Assembly: GCA_017621225.1 (NCBI GenBank)
Contig: JAGATN010000021.1
Coordinates: 116,333-180,332, forward strand
Direction of reading: 5' to 3'
Length of the DNA stretch: 64,000 nt
Source of the DNA: Muribaculaceae bacterium
GTDB taxonomy: Bacteria > Bacteroidota > Bacteroidia > Bacteroidales > Muribaculaceae
Shown: in pieces, positions 37,347-46,348 of the stretch
Layout: every line of letters begins with the position of its first letter
Numbering within the stretch: the first letter of the stretch is position 1
Position numbers and translations under genes: made by a program
Notes under the pieces: generated by a model
Seen by the model: the letters and a program-made list of their open reading frames with translations, nothing else
Databases searched by the model: none
What the model was told of the DNA's origin: nothing

Positions 37347-38828
37347 ATGGCAAAAGAACTCAAAGACTTGACCAAGAGAGCGGAAAACTATTCTCAATGG
37401 TATAATGAACTGGTTGTTAAAGCCGATTTGGCCGAACAGTCGGCAGTAAGAGGTTGTATGGTAATCAAGCCGTATGGATATGCCATATGGGAAAAAATGC
37501 AACAGCATCTCGACCGTATGTTTAAGGAAACAGGCGTTCAAAACGCATATTTCCCATTGTTGATTCCAAAGTCATTCTTAAGCCGAGAAGCTGACCACGT
37601 AGAGGGATTTGCCAAAGAATGTGCGGTAGTAACGCATTATCGACTGAAGAATGCGCCTGATGGAAGCGGAGTGGTCGTAGACCCTGAAGCTAAATTGGAA
37701 GAAGAATTCGTGATACGTCCTACGTCTGAAACCATCATATGGAATACTTATAAAAACTGGATTCATTCATATCGCGATCTGCCCTTGTTGATAAATCAGT
37801 GGGCCAACGTGTTCCGTTGGGAAATGCGCACACGAATGTTCCTTAGAACGGCCGAATTCCTGTGGCAAGAAGGACATACCGCACACGCCACCATGCAAGA
37901 GGCCATGGAGGAAGCCATACGAATGGTAAACGTATATGCCGATTTTGCCGAAAAGTATATGGCTGTGCCCGTAATAAAGGGAACCAAGAGTGCAAACGAA
38001 CGATTCGCCGGTGCCATTGAGACATATACCATCGAAGCCATGATGCAGGATGGAAAAGCATTGCAAAGCGGCACTTCGCACTTCCTCGGTCAGAACTTTG
38101 CAAAAGCATTTGACGTAACGTTCGTAAATAAAGAAAATAAGCCTGAATATGTATGGGCCACGTCATGGGGCGTATCGACCCGCTTGATGGGTGCCTTGAT
38201 CATGACCCACTCCGACGATAACGGCCTTGTATTGCCACCTCATTTAGCACCTATTCAGGTAGTAATAGTTCCCATTCACAAGAATGCCGAGCAACTTAAG
38301 GCCATTACCGAAGTCGTAGAGCCCATCGTACTTCAATTACGTGAAATGGGCATTAGCGTTAAGTACGACGATGCCGACAATCGACGTCCCGGATTTAAAT
38401 TTGCCGATTACGAATTAAAGGGCGTGCCCGTTCGCTTGGCTCTCGGTGCCCGCGACATAGAGAATGGCACGATTGAAATAATGAGACGTGACACCCTCGA
38501 AAAGAGCGAGGTGGAAAGAGAAGGCATTGCAGCGCGCGTGCGCGATTTGCTCGAAGATATTCAGAACAACATATATCGCAAGGCATTGCGCCACCGCGAA
38601 GAACATACATACGTTGCCAACTCATACGACGAATTCAAAGAACTCATTGAAAAAGGTGGATTCGTACTCGCTCACTGGGATGGCACTACCGAAACCGAAG
38701 AACGCGTAAAAGATGAAACCAAGGCTACCATACGCTGCATACCGTTGGATGGCGATAAGACACCCGGAACTTGCATATTTACCGGAAAGCCATCGGCACA
38801 AAGGGTTATATTTGCACGTAACTATTGA
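37347..38828 (+). CDS. proS: prolyl-tRNA synthetase, eukaryote/archaeal type
   Basis: Charges tRNA-Pro. The 493-residue class II synthetase has the compact form without the bacterial editing insertion: motif 2 region [23 protein letters not shown], motif 3 [12 protein letters not shown], an anticodon-binding domain (QVVIVPI), and a C-terminal zinc-like domain ending in a Tyr. This type is usual in Bacteroidetes. It starts with its own -7 element and is followed 9 bases later by the GT2 gene. Confidence 0.95.
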   Translation: MAKELKDLTKRAENYSQWYNELVVKADLAEQSAVRGCMVIKPYGYAIWEKMQQHLDRMFKETGVQNAYFPLLIPKSFLSREADHVEGFAKECAVVTHYRLKNAPDGSGVVVDPEAKLEEEFVIRPTSETIIWNTYKNWIHSYRDLPLLINQWANVFRWEMRTRMFLRTAEFLWQEGHTAHATMQEAMEEAIRMVNVYADFAEKYMAVPVIKGTKSANERFAGAIETYTIEAMMQDGKALQSGTSHFLGQNFAKAFDVTFVNKENKPEYVWATSWGVSTRLMGALIMTHSDDNGLVLPPHLAPIQVVIVPIHKNAEQLKAITEVVEPIVLQLREMGISVKYDDADNRRPGFKFADYELKGVPVRLALGARDIENGTIEIMRRDTLEKSEVEREGIAARVRDLLEDIQNNIYRKALRHREEHTYVANSYDEFKELIEKGGFVLAHWDGTTETEERVKDETKATIRCIPLDGDKTPGTCIFTGKPSAQRVIFARNY

Positions 38829-38837
38829 TGTTTTGGT

Positions 38838-39788
38838 ATGTCACTGCCTGTAATAGCCATTGTAATACCATGTTATAACGAAGAAGAAGCCCTACCTTTT
38901 TCGATTGAACGCATATTGTCGATATTGCGATGCCTTGACCAACAAGGCATCGCATCATCGCATAGCTACATATTGTGTTGCAACGATGGCAGTACGGATG
39001 ATACCTGGGGCATAATAAAGAAGCTCCATAGCCAAAACAGCAGCGTAAAAGGCATATCATTGTCGCATAACAGAGGACACCAATATGCGCTGCTTGCCGG
39101 ACTCATGACCGTAAAAGATCGTTGTGACGCTGCAATATCCATCGATGCCGACCTTCAAGATGATCCGAATGCCATAATTGAAATGGTCAAAAAGTTCAAT
39201 GAGGGATGCGAAATTGTATATGGCGTAAGAGCCAGCCGGGCATCCGATTCGTGGTTCAAGCGCACGACGGCACGAGGCTTTTACTCATTCCAAAAAAGCA
39301 TGGGCCTCGATACGGTGTATGACCATGCCGATTACCGTTTGATGAGCAACAGAGCGCTCAATCTTCTTAGCGAATATGGCGAAAGCAATCTGTTTTTGAG
39401 AGGCATCGTTCCGTTGATCGGCCTAAAGACCGATGTCGTAACCTACGATCGCCACGAACGAGTCGCCGGAAAGTCAAAATATCCGTTGGGAAAAATGCTT
39501 AGTTTCTCAATCGATGGAATAACGTCGTTCTCGGCACGCCCCATTCGCATGATATTTATAATCGGGCTGATATTGCTGTTGCTCGACGTTGCAATGTCGA
39601 TATATGTATTCATATCGTATTTCGGGCACGACGTAATACCCGGATGGACTTCGTTGATGCTGTCGGTATGGTTCCTCGGAAGCTTGATACTGATGGGCTT
39701 GGGCGTGGTAGGCGAATACATCGGAAAGATATTTGTCGAAGTGAAACAGCGACCGCGCTATGCCATTAGTGATTATTTAATTGATTAA
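38838..39788 (+). CDS. GT2 glycosyltransferase, polyprenyl-phosphate type
   Basis: A 316-residue GT-A enzyme of the DPM1/GtrB type that transfers a sugar from a nucleotide donor to a polyprenyl phosphate at the inner membrane. It has the family motifs CNDGSTDDTW and SIDADLQDDP (metal-binding Asp), and two C-terminal transmembrane helices (about residues 233-258 and 270-292). The lipid-linked sugar would serve envelope glycan decoration; the sugar cannot be predicted. Element B begins at its stop codon. Confidence 0.9.
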   Translation: MSLPVIAIVIPCYNEEEALPFSIERILSILRCLDQQGIASSHSYILCCNDGSTDDTWGIIKKLHSQNSSVKGISLSHNRGHQYALLAGLMTVKDRCDAAISIDADLQDDPNAIIEMVKKFNEGCEIVYGVRASRASDSWFKRTTARGFYSFQKSMGLDTVYDHADYRLMSNRALNLLSEYGESNLFLRGIVPLIGLKTDVVTYDRHERVAGKSKYPLGKMLSFSIDGITSFSARPIRMIFIIGLILLLLDVAMSIYVFISYFGHDVIPGWTSLMLSVWFLGSLILMGLGVVGEYIGKIFVEVKQRPRYAISDYLID

Positions 39789-39952
39789 GAGTATGTTTAC
39801 ATTTAACTTTATGAAATCTTTCGAGTCCTTTCAGATTTGTTTGGCGATTTCATTCAGTCGTTATGGCGCCCCCATAACTCCTTCAATCAATCTACAAACA
39901 TACTCTGAAATACTCTCTAAATCTTAACATAAGCCCAAAGTAAACATACTCT
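39788..39952. mobile_element. MITE-like palindromic element B, with nested second end
   Basis: About 165 bases with ends AGAGTATGTTTAC (left) and its complement (right). An additional AAACATACTCT copy at 39896-39906 lies inside, so the element is a shorter unit (39788-39906) with a 46-base duplication of its right end. Arms GTTTG-NN-GATT pair around the core, which on the minus strand reads GAAGGAG / TTATGG hairpin / CGACTGAA (39885-39853). It touches the GT2 stop codon and ends six bases before the HU ATG, so it fills the space where the HU leader should be. No promoter-like sequence for HU is seen inside it. Confidence 0.75.
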
Positions 39953-39958
39953 GAAATT

Positions 39959-40234
39959 ATGAATTATGATACATTCACGGACGAATTGGCCAATGCCATG
40001 GGTCTGGAATCATCGAAAATAGACGTTTTGACTCAAGCGTTGTCGCAAACCATCGAAGGTTTTTGTGCCGATTTGGATGCAGTGGCAATACCGGGGTTCG
40101 GAACTTTCCAACCGGTAAAGACTAACGAAAAGCTGGAAGAAGATCCGTCTACCGGCAAACGCATATTGCTGCCGCCTGCCATATGCATTGAGTTTAAATC
40201 AAGTGTTGTACTGCGAAAACAACTGAATCGATGA
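39959..40234 (+). CDS. HU-family DNA-binding protein
   Basis: A 91-residue HU/IHF-fold protein: helical N-terminal part (TFTDELANAMGLESSKI) and beta-arm region (AIPGFGTFQPVKTNEKLEEDPSTGKRI) with the Pro near the arm tip. It is smaller and less basic than canonical HU. It overlaps the next HU-like gene by four bases (ATGA), so the two are made together and may form a heterodimer (inference). Its upstream space is occupied by element B. Confidence 0.85.
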   Translation: MNYDTFTDELANAMGLESSKIDVLTQALSQTIEGFCADLDAVAIPGFGTFQPVKTNEKLEEDPSTGKRILLPPAICIEFKSSVVLRKQLNR

Positions 40235-41157
40235 ATGAAAAAATTCCAATAAAGCAATTATCGCTGAAATTAGCGGCACATGCAGGATGCACCGACACTG
40301 ATGCCGAATCTTTCATAAAAAATTTTTTCACGCTCATAGCCGAAAAGCTTCATAATGGCGATGACGTAACCATTAAAGGTCTCGGGCGATTCACTCTGTC
40401 GGGATCGACATCCGAGCCGGTCGTATTTATACCGGACGACGAATTAGCCAATAGGATAAACGCTCCGTTTGCCATATTCGAGCCTGAAATTCTTAATGAT
40501 AGCGTAACGTCGCAGATGCTCGACGATGTAGATTCGGAAGCGCAAGTTGTCGACAGTGCCGATGAGTCGACTTGCAGCGACGTTGTTGAAAACGTAGAAC
40601 CAAAATCGGAGGCCGCCGATGTAGTGTCGAATCTTGAGGATATCGAGACTGATACCGTGAAAGAGCTTGAAGAAATGCCCTCGATGGAGGTAGACGATAG
40701 CGAAGTTCCGGTTGCTGAAATCGGAGAAGTATCGGTTGTGGTAGATGATGAATTGCCAAACGATGATTCGACCGAAACGTGCGTTGACGAAACACCACTC
40801 CCCTCGGCCGTCGACGTTCAACAGATGGATGTAAAGCCTGTCGACGATTCAACGATCGAAGAAAACGAGTCAAGCAACGACGTTGACAAAGCCGTTGATG
40901 AAAGTGTTGTGGTAGAAGTAGAGCACTCTACTACCCCCACGCTGTCAGAGCCGCCACACATCGACACGACTTCCCTTGTCGTCGGCTCGCCTGTAATCGC
41001 AGAGGCTGAATCGACGCCCGTAGTTTCAGCCGAACCGGCCATTCCGACGGAGGATGCCGGCAATCATATGAAATGGTTCTTTTTGGGTCTTGTGGTCGGA
41101 CTTGCCATTGGCGCGCTCGCTCTCGCAGGCTATGCTATTTATTATGTTAATAGCTAA
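40231..41157 (+). CDS. HU-like protein with acidic linker and C-terminal membrane anchor
   Basis: A 308-residue protein in three parts. Residues 1-90 are an HU-like domain (LSLKLAAHAGCTDTDAESFIK, VTIKGLGRFTLSG). Residues 90-278 are an acidic linker rich in Glu, Asp, Val and Ser with low complexity. Residues 279-305 are one hydrophobic helix (WFFLGLVVGLAIGALALAGYAIYY) next to the end. The layout suggests a DNA-binding head on a flexible arm anchored in the inner membrane. It is coupled to the HU gene before it. Function is unknown; nucleoid tethering is one reading. Confidence 0.8.
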   Translation: MNEKIPIKQLSLKLAAHAGCTDTDAESFIKNFFTLIAEKLHNGDDVTIKGLGRFTLSGSTSEPVVFIPDDELANRINAPFAIFEPEILNDSVTSQMLDDVDSEAQVVDSADESTCSDVVENVEPKSEAADVVSNLEDIETDTVKELEEMPSMEVDDSEVPVAEIGEVSVVVDDELPNDDSTETCVDETPLPSAVDVQQMDVKPVDDSTIEENESSNDVDKAVDESVVVEVEHSTTPTLSEPPHIDTTSLVVGSPVIAEAESTPVVSAEPAIPTEDAGNHMKWFFLGLVVGLAIGALALAGYAIYYVNS

Positions 41158-41227
41158 CCATTCATAATGGTAAACTATTAATAAATAAAATTAACATCCA
41201 ATTTTCACGTTTAGCTGTTATAATATA

Positions 41228-41255
41228 TAATTTTGTGCTTGAAATGCTTCAAGCA
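41228..41255 (+). promoter_or_regulatory. promoter of the bat operon with overlapping palindrome
   Basis: TAATTTTG (41228-41235) fits TAnnTTTG, 60 bases before the moxR ATG. TGCTTGAA-ATGC-TTCAAGCA (41236-41255) is a perfect eight-pair inverted repeat just after it, covering the expected start site. It could be an operator or a 5' hairpin in the mRNA. The -33 position (TTTC) is weak. Confidence 0.5.
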
Positions 41256-41295
41256 TTAACTTATATCGTAAACTATTTATTGTATCAATATCATT

Positions 41296-42291
41296 ATGAA
41301 CGAATCGGTTAATATCAGAGAACTCAACGATCTCGTCGCAAGTAAGAACGATTTTGTAAACCTGGTGACACGCGGCATGGATCAGGCCATCGTAGGCCAG
41401 AAACACCTTGTCGACTCATTGCTCATAGCATTACTGTCAAATGGTCACGTACTCCTCGAAGGTGTTCCGGGGTTGGCAAAGACATTGGCCATAAAGACAT
41501 TGGCTCAGGTTATCGATGCCAAATTCAGCCGCATCCAGTTTACGCCCGACCTCTTGCCTGCCGACGTAACGGGCACCATGGTATATAGCGTGCAGAAGGA
41601 ACAGTTCCAAATCAAACGCGGCCCCATATTCGCCAATTTCGTTCTTGCCGATGAAATAAACCGTGCTCCGGCAAAGGTGCAGAGTGCATTGCTCGAAGCC
41701 ATGCAGGAACGTCAGGTTACTATCGGCGAACGTACGTTCAAACTCGACGATCCGTTCCTGGTAATGGCCACGCAAAACCCCATCGAGCAAGAAGGTACCT
41801 ATCCGTTGCCCGAAGCACAGGTCGATCGTTTCTTGCTCAAAGTGGTAATCGGTTATCCTACCAAAGACGACGAAAAGCTGATCATACGTCAGAACATATC
41901 GCCTCGCAAAGTGGAGATAAAGCCATTGCTCAAACCCGATGAAATAATTGACGCCCAAAAGATTGTCGAACAGATATATCTTGACGAAAAAATAGAACGC
42001 TACATTGTCGACATCGTATTCGCCACCCGTTTCCCCGGCGATTACGAGTTGAAAGACCTTACCAATATAATTTCGTTCGGCGCTTCGCCACGTGCATCAA
42101 TAAGCCTTGCAAAAGCCGCTCGTTCGTATGCGTTCTTGCGTCAGCGCGGATACGTGATTCCCGAAGATGTTCGTGCCGTTTGCCACGACGTATTGCGTCA
42201 TCGTATCGGATTGTCGTACGAGGCTGAAGCCAACAACATAACCACCGACGAAATCATATCGGAAATACTCGACAAGGTTGAAGTACCCTGA
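41296..42291 (+). CDS. MoxR-family AAA ATPase of the Bat operon
   Basis: A 331-residue MoxR AAA+ ATPase, thought to act as a chaperone for the VWA-domain partners encoded downstream. It has Walker A GVPGLAKT, Walker B FVLADEINRAP, sensor 1 MATQNP and the lid domain (FGASPRASISLAKAARS). It is the first gene of the operon, 86 bases before the DUF58 gene. Confidence 0.93.
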   Translation: MNESVNIRELNDLVASKNDFVNLVTRGMDQAIVGQKHLVDSLLIALLSNGHVLLEGVPGLAKTLAIKTLAQVIDAKFSRIQFTPDLLPADVTGTMVYSVQKEQFQIKRGPIFANFVLADEINRAPAKVQSALLEAMQERQVTIGERTFKLDDPFLVMATQNPIEQEGTYPLPEAQVDRFLLKVVIGYPTKDDEKLIIRQNISPRKVEIKPLLKPDEIIDAQKIVEQIYLDEKIERYIVDIVFATRFPGDYELKDLTNIISFGASPRASISLAKAARSYAFLRQRGYVIPEDVRAVCHDVLRHRIGLSYEAEANNITTDEIISEILDKVEVP

Positions 42292-42377
42292 TAATTTCGA
42301 CCATTAGGTTTTGCATAGCACTATTTACTTAGTAAAAAAATTGAGACATCTAACATTCACGTATTAGCCAATGCACT

Positions 42378-43253
42378 ATGGAAGCATCTGAATTGCTTAA
42401 AAAAGTTCGGAAAATAGAAATAAAGACACGCGGTTTGTCGCAAAACATTTTCGCGGGCGAATATCATACTGCTTTTAAAGGACGAGGCATGACTTTCGCC
42501 GAGGTACGTGAATACCAATATGGCGACGATGTACGTGACATAGACTGGAACGTTACTGCCCGTCATAATCACCCATACGTGAAAGTGTATGAGGAGGAGC
42601 GCGAGCTCACGGTGATGCTTCTGGTCGACGTTTCGAATAGCCGCAACTTTGGAGCCGTAGGCGAAATGAAGCGTGAAATGATAGCTGAAGTTGCCGCCAC
42701 GATTGCATTTTCGGCCATTCAAAACAACGACAAGATAGGCGTTATATTCTTCTCCGATAAAATAGAGAAATTCATACCGCCTAAAAAGGGCCGAAAGCAC
42801 ATATTGTTCATAATACGCGAACTACTGGATTTCAAGCCCGAAAATAGCGGTACGGACATCTCGTTGGTACTCAAATATTTTACCGATGCCTTGAAAAAAA
42901 GATGCACCACATTCTTGATTTCAGACTTTATCGATCAGCATGATTATCAGACCTCATTGTCGGTAGCCGGAAACAAACACGATGTCATAGGCATACAGAT
43001 ATATGACAAGCGTGATTCACAGCTCCCCAACGTGGGTCTGATTAAAATACAGGATCTTGAGAGCGGTAGAGAACAATGGGTGAACACATCGTCGGGCAAG
43101 GTGCGAAAAACGTACAACAGATGGTGGTACGAGCGTCAGCAATATATGACTGACACTCTCCAGAAATGCCGCGTGGATTCAATTTCAATAGCTACCGACG
43201 AAGACTATGTCAAGTCGTTGATGGAATTGTTCAAAAAAAGAGGTGTAAGATAA
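42378..43253 (+). CDS. DUF58 protein of the Bat operon
   Basis: A 291-residue cytoplasmic DUF58 protein, a VWA-like fold found beside MoxR ATPases. It has the diagnostic TRGLSQNIFAGEYHTAFKGRG and FAEVREYQYGDDVRDIDWNVTARHN segments and a later MLLVDVSNSRNFG. It probably works with MoxR and the membrane-bound BatA/BatB. Exact role unknown. Confidence 0.9.
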   Translation: MEASELLKKVRKIEIKTRGLSQNIFAGEYHTAFKGRGMTFAEVREYQYGDDVRDIDWNVTARHNHPYVKVYEEERELTVMLLVDVSNSRNFGAVGEMKREMIAEVAATIAFSAIQNNDKIGVIFFSDKIEKFIPPKKGRKHILFIIRELLDFKPENSGTDISLVLKYFTDALKKRCTTFLISDFIDQHDYQTSLSVAGNKHDVIGIQIYDKRDSQLPNVGLIKIQDLESGREQWVNTSSGKVRKTYNRWWYERQQYMTDTLQKCRVDSISIATDEDYVKSLMELFKKRGVR

Positions 43254-43269
43254 ATCAATTAACGTTCTG

Positions 43270-44271
43270 ATGAAACATTATATACGACATATTCTTATTT
43301 GTGGAGCAGTGTTAAGCCTTTCGGCCATGCCAATGTCGGGCGCTCCCGACATAACCATAAAAGCCGAACTTGATTCAGCTTATCTACTTATGGGTAAGCG
43401 TACTGCTATGCATATCGAAGTAGTGGGCGAACTTAATGAAAAGGGTGAAATATTGACCCCCGATTCACTATGGACCGACGTTGAAGTTTCATCGATAACG
43501 GAGCCGGTCATAACTGATCTCGGGAATGGTCGAAAGGAATTGAAGCAAGACATAATATTGCAATCGTTTGACTCGGGCCTGTATAATCTGCCTCCGGTAA
43601 TATATTACCAAGGCGATGAAATGGCACAATCAAACAGACTGGCACTTAAAGTCATTCCGGTACCTGTCGACACCTTGAAAACGGTTCACGACTATGCCGA
43701 TATTAAAAATCCGCCTCGACACGTGTTTGATTTCATGCCTGACTGGGCAACCGATTACGGATTGTGGATAATATTGGCATTGCTCGTCATAGGCGCGTCG
43801 ATATTCGTATATCTCAAATGGCTCAGAAAAGGTAAGATTCCTCTCATACCCACCAAGAAGCCGATACCGCCTTACGAATTGGCAATTAAGCAGCTTGAAG
43901 ATCTGAAAGAAGAAAAGCTTTGCGAACGAGGAGAAGAAAAGGCATTCTACACTCGCCTTACCGACATATTGCGCGTTTATCTTGAAACTCGATTCGGCAT
44001 AAACGCCATGGAAATGACCACTACTCAGATTCTAAAAGCACTTACTTCAAACGAAGCAACCAGAGTGCCAAAGAAATATATGTCTGAAATTCTACGGACA
44101 GCCGATTTCGTTAAATTTGCAAACGTGCGCCCGTTACCCGACGACAATGTGCAGTCATTCCGCTCGGCATTGAAATTTGTTGAAGATACAAAGCCGGTTG
44201 AAGTGCCGGAAAACGAGGCGGCGGACGACGCAACTTCTAATGACGACTCTTTAAAAGACAAAAAAGATTAA
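43270..44271 (+). CDS. Bat operon membrane protein with periplasmic domain
   Basis: A 333-residue protein with a signal peptide (to about residue 24), an extracytoplasmic beta-rich domain of about 130 residues, one transmembrane helix (LWIILALLVIGASIFVYL, about 165-182) and a cytoplasmic helical domain resembling DUF4381 (YELAIKQLEDLKEE, FYTRLTDILRVYLETRFGI). It is always placed between DUF58 and batA in Bacteroides-type operons. Unnamed, function unknown. Confidence 0.8.
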   Translation: MKHYIRHILICGAVLSLSAMPMSGAPDITIKAELDSAYLLMGKRTAMHIEVVGELNEKGEILTPDSLWTDVEVSSITEPVITDLGNGRKELKQDIILQSFDSGLYNLPPVIYYQGDEMAQSNRLALKVIPVPVDTLKTVHDYADIKNPPRHVFDFMPDWATDYGLWIILALLVIGASIFVYLKWLRKGKIPLIPTKKPIPPYELAIKQLEDLKEEKLCERGEEKAFYTRLTDILRVYLETRFGINAMEMTTTQILKALTSNEATRVPKKYMSEILRTADFVKFANVRPLPDDNVQSFRSALKFVEDTKPVEVPENEAADDATSNDDSLKDKKD

Positions 44272-44274
44272 GAT

Positions 44275-45261
44275 ATGCTTTTAGCTCATCCTAAATACTT
44301 ATGGTTGTTACTGGTCCTCGTACCTTATATAATATGGTACGTCAGATCGCAACGTAAATTGTATGCATCATTGAGCATGTCGACAACATTGCCATTTGCA
44401 AAGCTGCCACGCTCTTATAAAGAATATCTTTTACATTTTGCATTCGTGCTGCGATTATTGACCATTGCCACATTGATAGTGATAATGGCGCGCCCGCAGA
44501 CGCATGACAAATGGAGCACTACGAAAACCGAGGGCACTGACATAATTCTTGCTCTCGACATATCGACCAGTATGCTTGCTCGCGATTTCAAGCCCGACAG
44601 GTTTGAAGCGGCAAAAAATGTGGCGTCGAAATTCGTAGCCGGGCGCGAATCCGACAACATAGGCGTTGTGATATTTGCCGGTGAAAGCTTTACGGCAGTG
44701 CCCATGACTACGGATCGATCGCTTCTTTCGAATTACATACATGACATCCGCATGGGAATGCTTCAGGACAACACCGCCATAGGCGATGGCCTGGCAACGT
44801 CGATAAATCGAATAAAGGAAGGCAATGCAAAATCGAAAAGCATAATATTGCTTACCGATGGTTCGAACAATACAGGGAACGTTGCGCCGATTACCGCTGC
44901 TGAAATAGCTAAAAAGTTAGGCATTAAGGTCTACACCATAGGCATTGGCCGAAATGGCATGGCCCCCTATCCCACCGAAAATGCATTCGGTAGAATAGAA
45001 TATGTGAATATGCCCGTGGTAATAGACGAAGCGACGCTGCAAACAATAGCCAACATTACCGGCGGAAAGTATTTCAGAGCTACCGGAAACAATGTCCTTT
45101 CCGAAATATTCGATGAAATAGATAAATTGGAAAAGACTCAGATAGATGTAAAGAATTATAGCCACACCGAAGACAATTATCTTCTATGGGCTTTATTGGC
45201 TTTAATATTGTTGACTTTGGAACTCGTAATGCGAAATACCATTTTACGACGCATTCCATAG
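44275..45261 (+). CDS. batA: BatA, VWA-domain membrane protein
   Basis: A 328-residue protein with transmembrane helices near residues 5-22 and 55-75, a periplasm-facing or cytoplasmic VWA domain with an intact MIDAS (LALDISTSM, and LTDGSNNTGN), and a C-terminal helix (LLWALLALILLTLELV). The Bat proteins are linked to aerotolerance and stress survival in Bacteroides. It is three bases after the preceding gene. Confidence 0.92.
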   Translation: MLLAHPKYLWLLLVLVPYIIWYVRSQRKLYASLSMSTTLPFAKLPRSYKEYLLHFAFVLRLLTIATLIVIMARPQTHDKWSTTKTEGTDIILALDISTSMLARDFKPDRFEAAKNVASKFVAGRESDNIGVVIFAGESFTAVPMTTDRSLLSNYIHDIRMGMLQDNTAIGDGLATSINRIKEGNAKSKSIILLTDGSNNTGNVAPITAAEIAKKLGIKVYTIGIGRNGMAPYPTENAFGRIEYVNMPVVIDEATLQTIANITGGKYFRATGNNVLSEIFDEIDKLEKTQIDVKNYSHTEDNYLLWALLALILLTLELVMRNTILRRIP

Positions 45262-45285
45262 CTTGATCATTAAAATATCAGAAGT

Positions 45286-46338
45286 ATGATTAGTTTTGCC
45301 TATCCACATATGTTGTATCTCCTCCTGCTGATACCGGTTATCGGAGGATTGTTTATTTGGGCCCATTGGGCTCGGCTACGTAAGCTCGAACGTTTTGGCC
45401 AACTTAAAGTCATAGCTAATCTTATGCCGGATTCATCGCGCTATATGGGATGGATTAAATTGACGATAGGGCTGTTTGCCCTGGCATTTATGGTCATCGC
45501 TCTCGCGCGCCCGTTCGTGCCCGGAGGCGAAGGCGAAAAGACGGAGGAACAGTCGACTCGCGGCATCGAAGTAATGATATGTCTTGACGTGTCAAACTCC
45601 ATGCTGGCTTCTTCGACCGACGACCCCAATGGCGTGAGCAGATTGCAACGAGCAAAATTCATACTTGAAAAATTGATTGATAAAATGAGCGACGACAAAG
45701 TAGGACTAATAGTCTTTGCCGGCGATTCATATACTCAGTTACCCATAACGTCTGACTACATATCGGCTAAGATGTTTCTTAACGATATTTCGACAGACAT
45801 GGTACCGACACAAGGTACTGCCATCGGAGCGGCCATCGACATGGCGATAAACTCATTTACGCCTGATTCCGATTTCCAGAGGGCCATAGTTATCATTACC
45901 GACGGCGAAAACTTTGAAGATAATGCAGTAGAAGAAGCCAAGAGGGCTTCCGATGCCGGAATACAAGTCGACGTAATAGGAATAGGCACGCCCAAAGGCG
46001 CTCCGATACCCATCAATTCGTCGCGAAACGCATTTATGCGCGATCAAAACGGACAGGAAGTCATAACGGCCCTAAATGAAAAAATGGCATCCGAAATAGC
46101 AAGCGCAGGCAAAGGAATATATGTTTCGGGGAATAATACTTCTGTGGTGAGCGACCTTGATGCGGAATTGAGCAAGCTGTCAAAATCCGAATATCATCGA
46201 GTTGCAGCCGTGAATCCCGCCGGCGAGTTATTTCCGATAGCCATAGTAATAGCATTGGTGTTGCTCCTGATTGATACGTTGCTCCCATACAGCAAGATTC
46301 AATGGCTAAAAGACATTAATTTCTTCTCTAAAAATTAG
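45286..46338 (+). CDS. batB: BatB, VWA-domain membrane protein
   Basis: A 350-residue paralogue of BatA with helices near residues 7-27 and 55-78, a VWA domain with MIDAS residues (ICLDVSNSM, and IITDGENFED) and a C-terminal helix (FPIAIVIALVLLLIDTLL). The two VWA proteins probably form a membrane complex with the TPR proteins BatC and BatE. It is 24 bases downstream of batA. Confidence 0.92.
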   Translation: MISFAYPHMLYLLLLIPVIGGLFIWAHWARLRKLERFGQLKVIANLMPDSSRYMGWIKLTIGLFALAFMVIALARPFVPGGEGEKTEEQSTRGIEVMICLDVSNSMLASSTDDPNGVSRLQRAKFILEKLIDKMSDDKVGLIVFAGDSYTQLPITSDYISAKMFLNDISTDMVPTQGTAIGAAIDMAINSFTPDSDFQRAIVIITDGENFEDNAVEEAKRASDAGIQVDVIGIGTPKGAPIPINSSRNAFMRDQNGQEVITALNEKMASEIASAGKGIYVSGNNTSVVSDLDAELSKLSKSEYHRVAAVNPAGELFPIAIVIALVLLLIDTLLPYSKIQWLKDINFFSKN

Positions 46339-46348
46339 AACGACAGCG

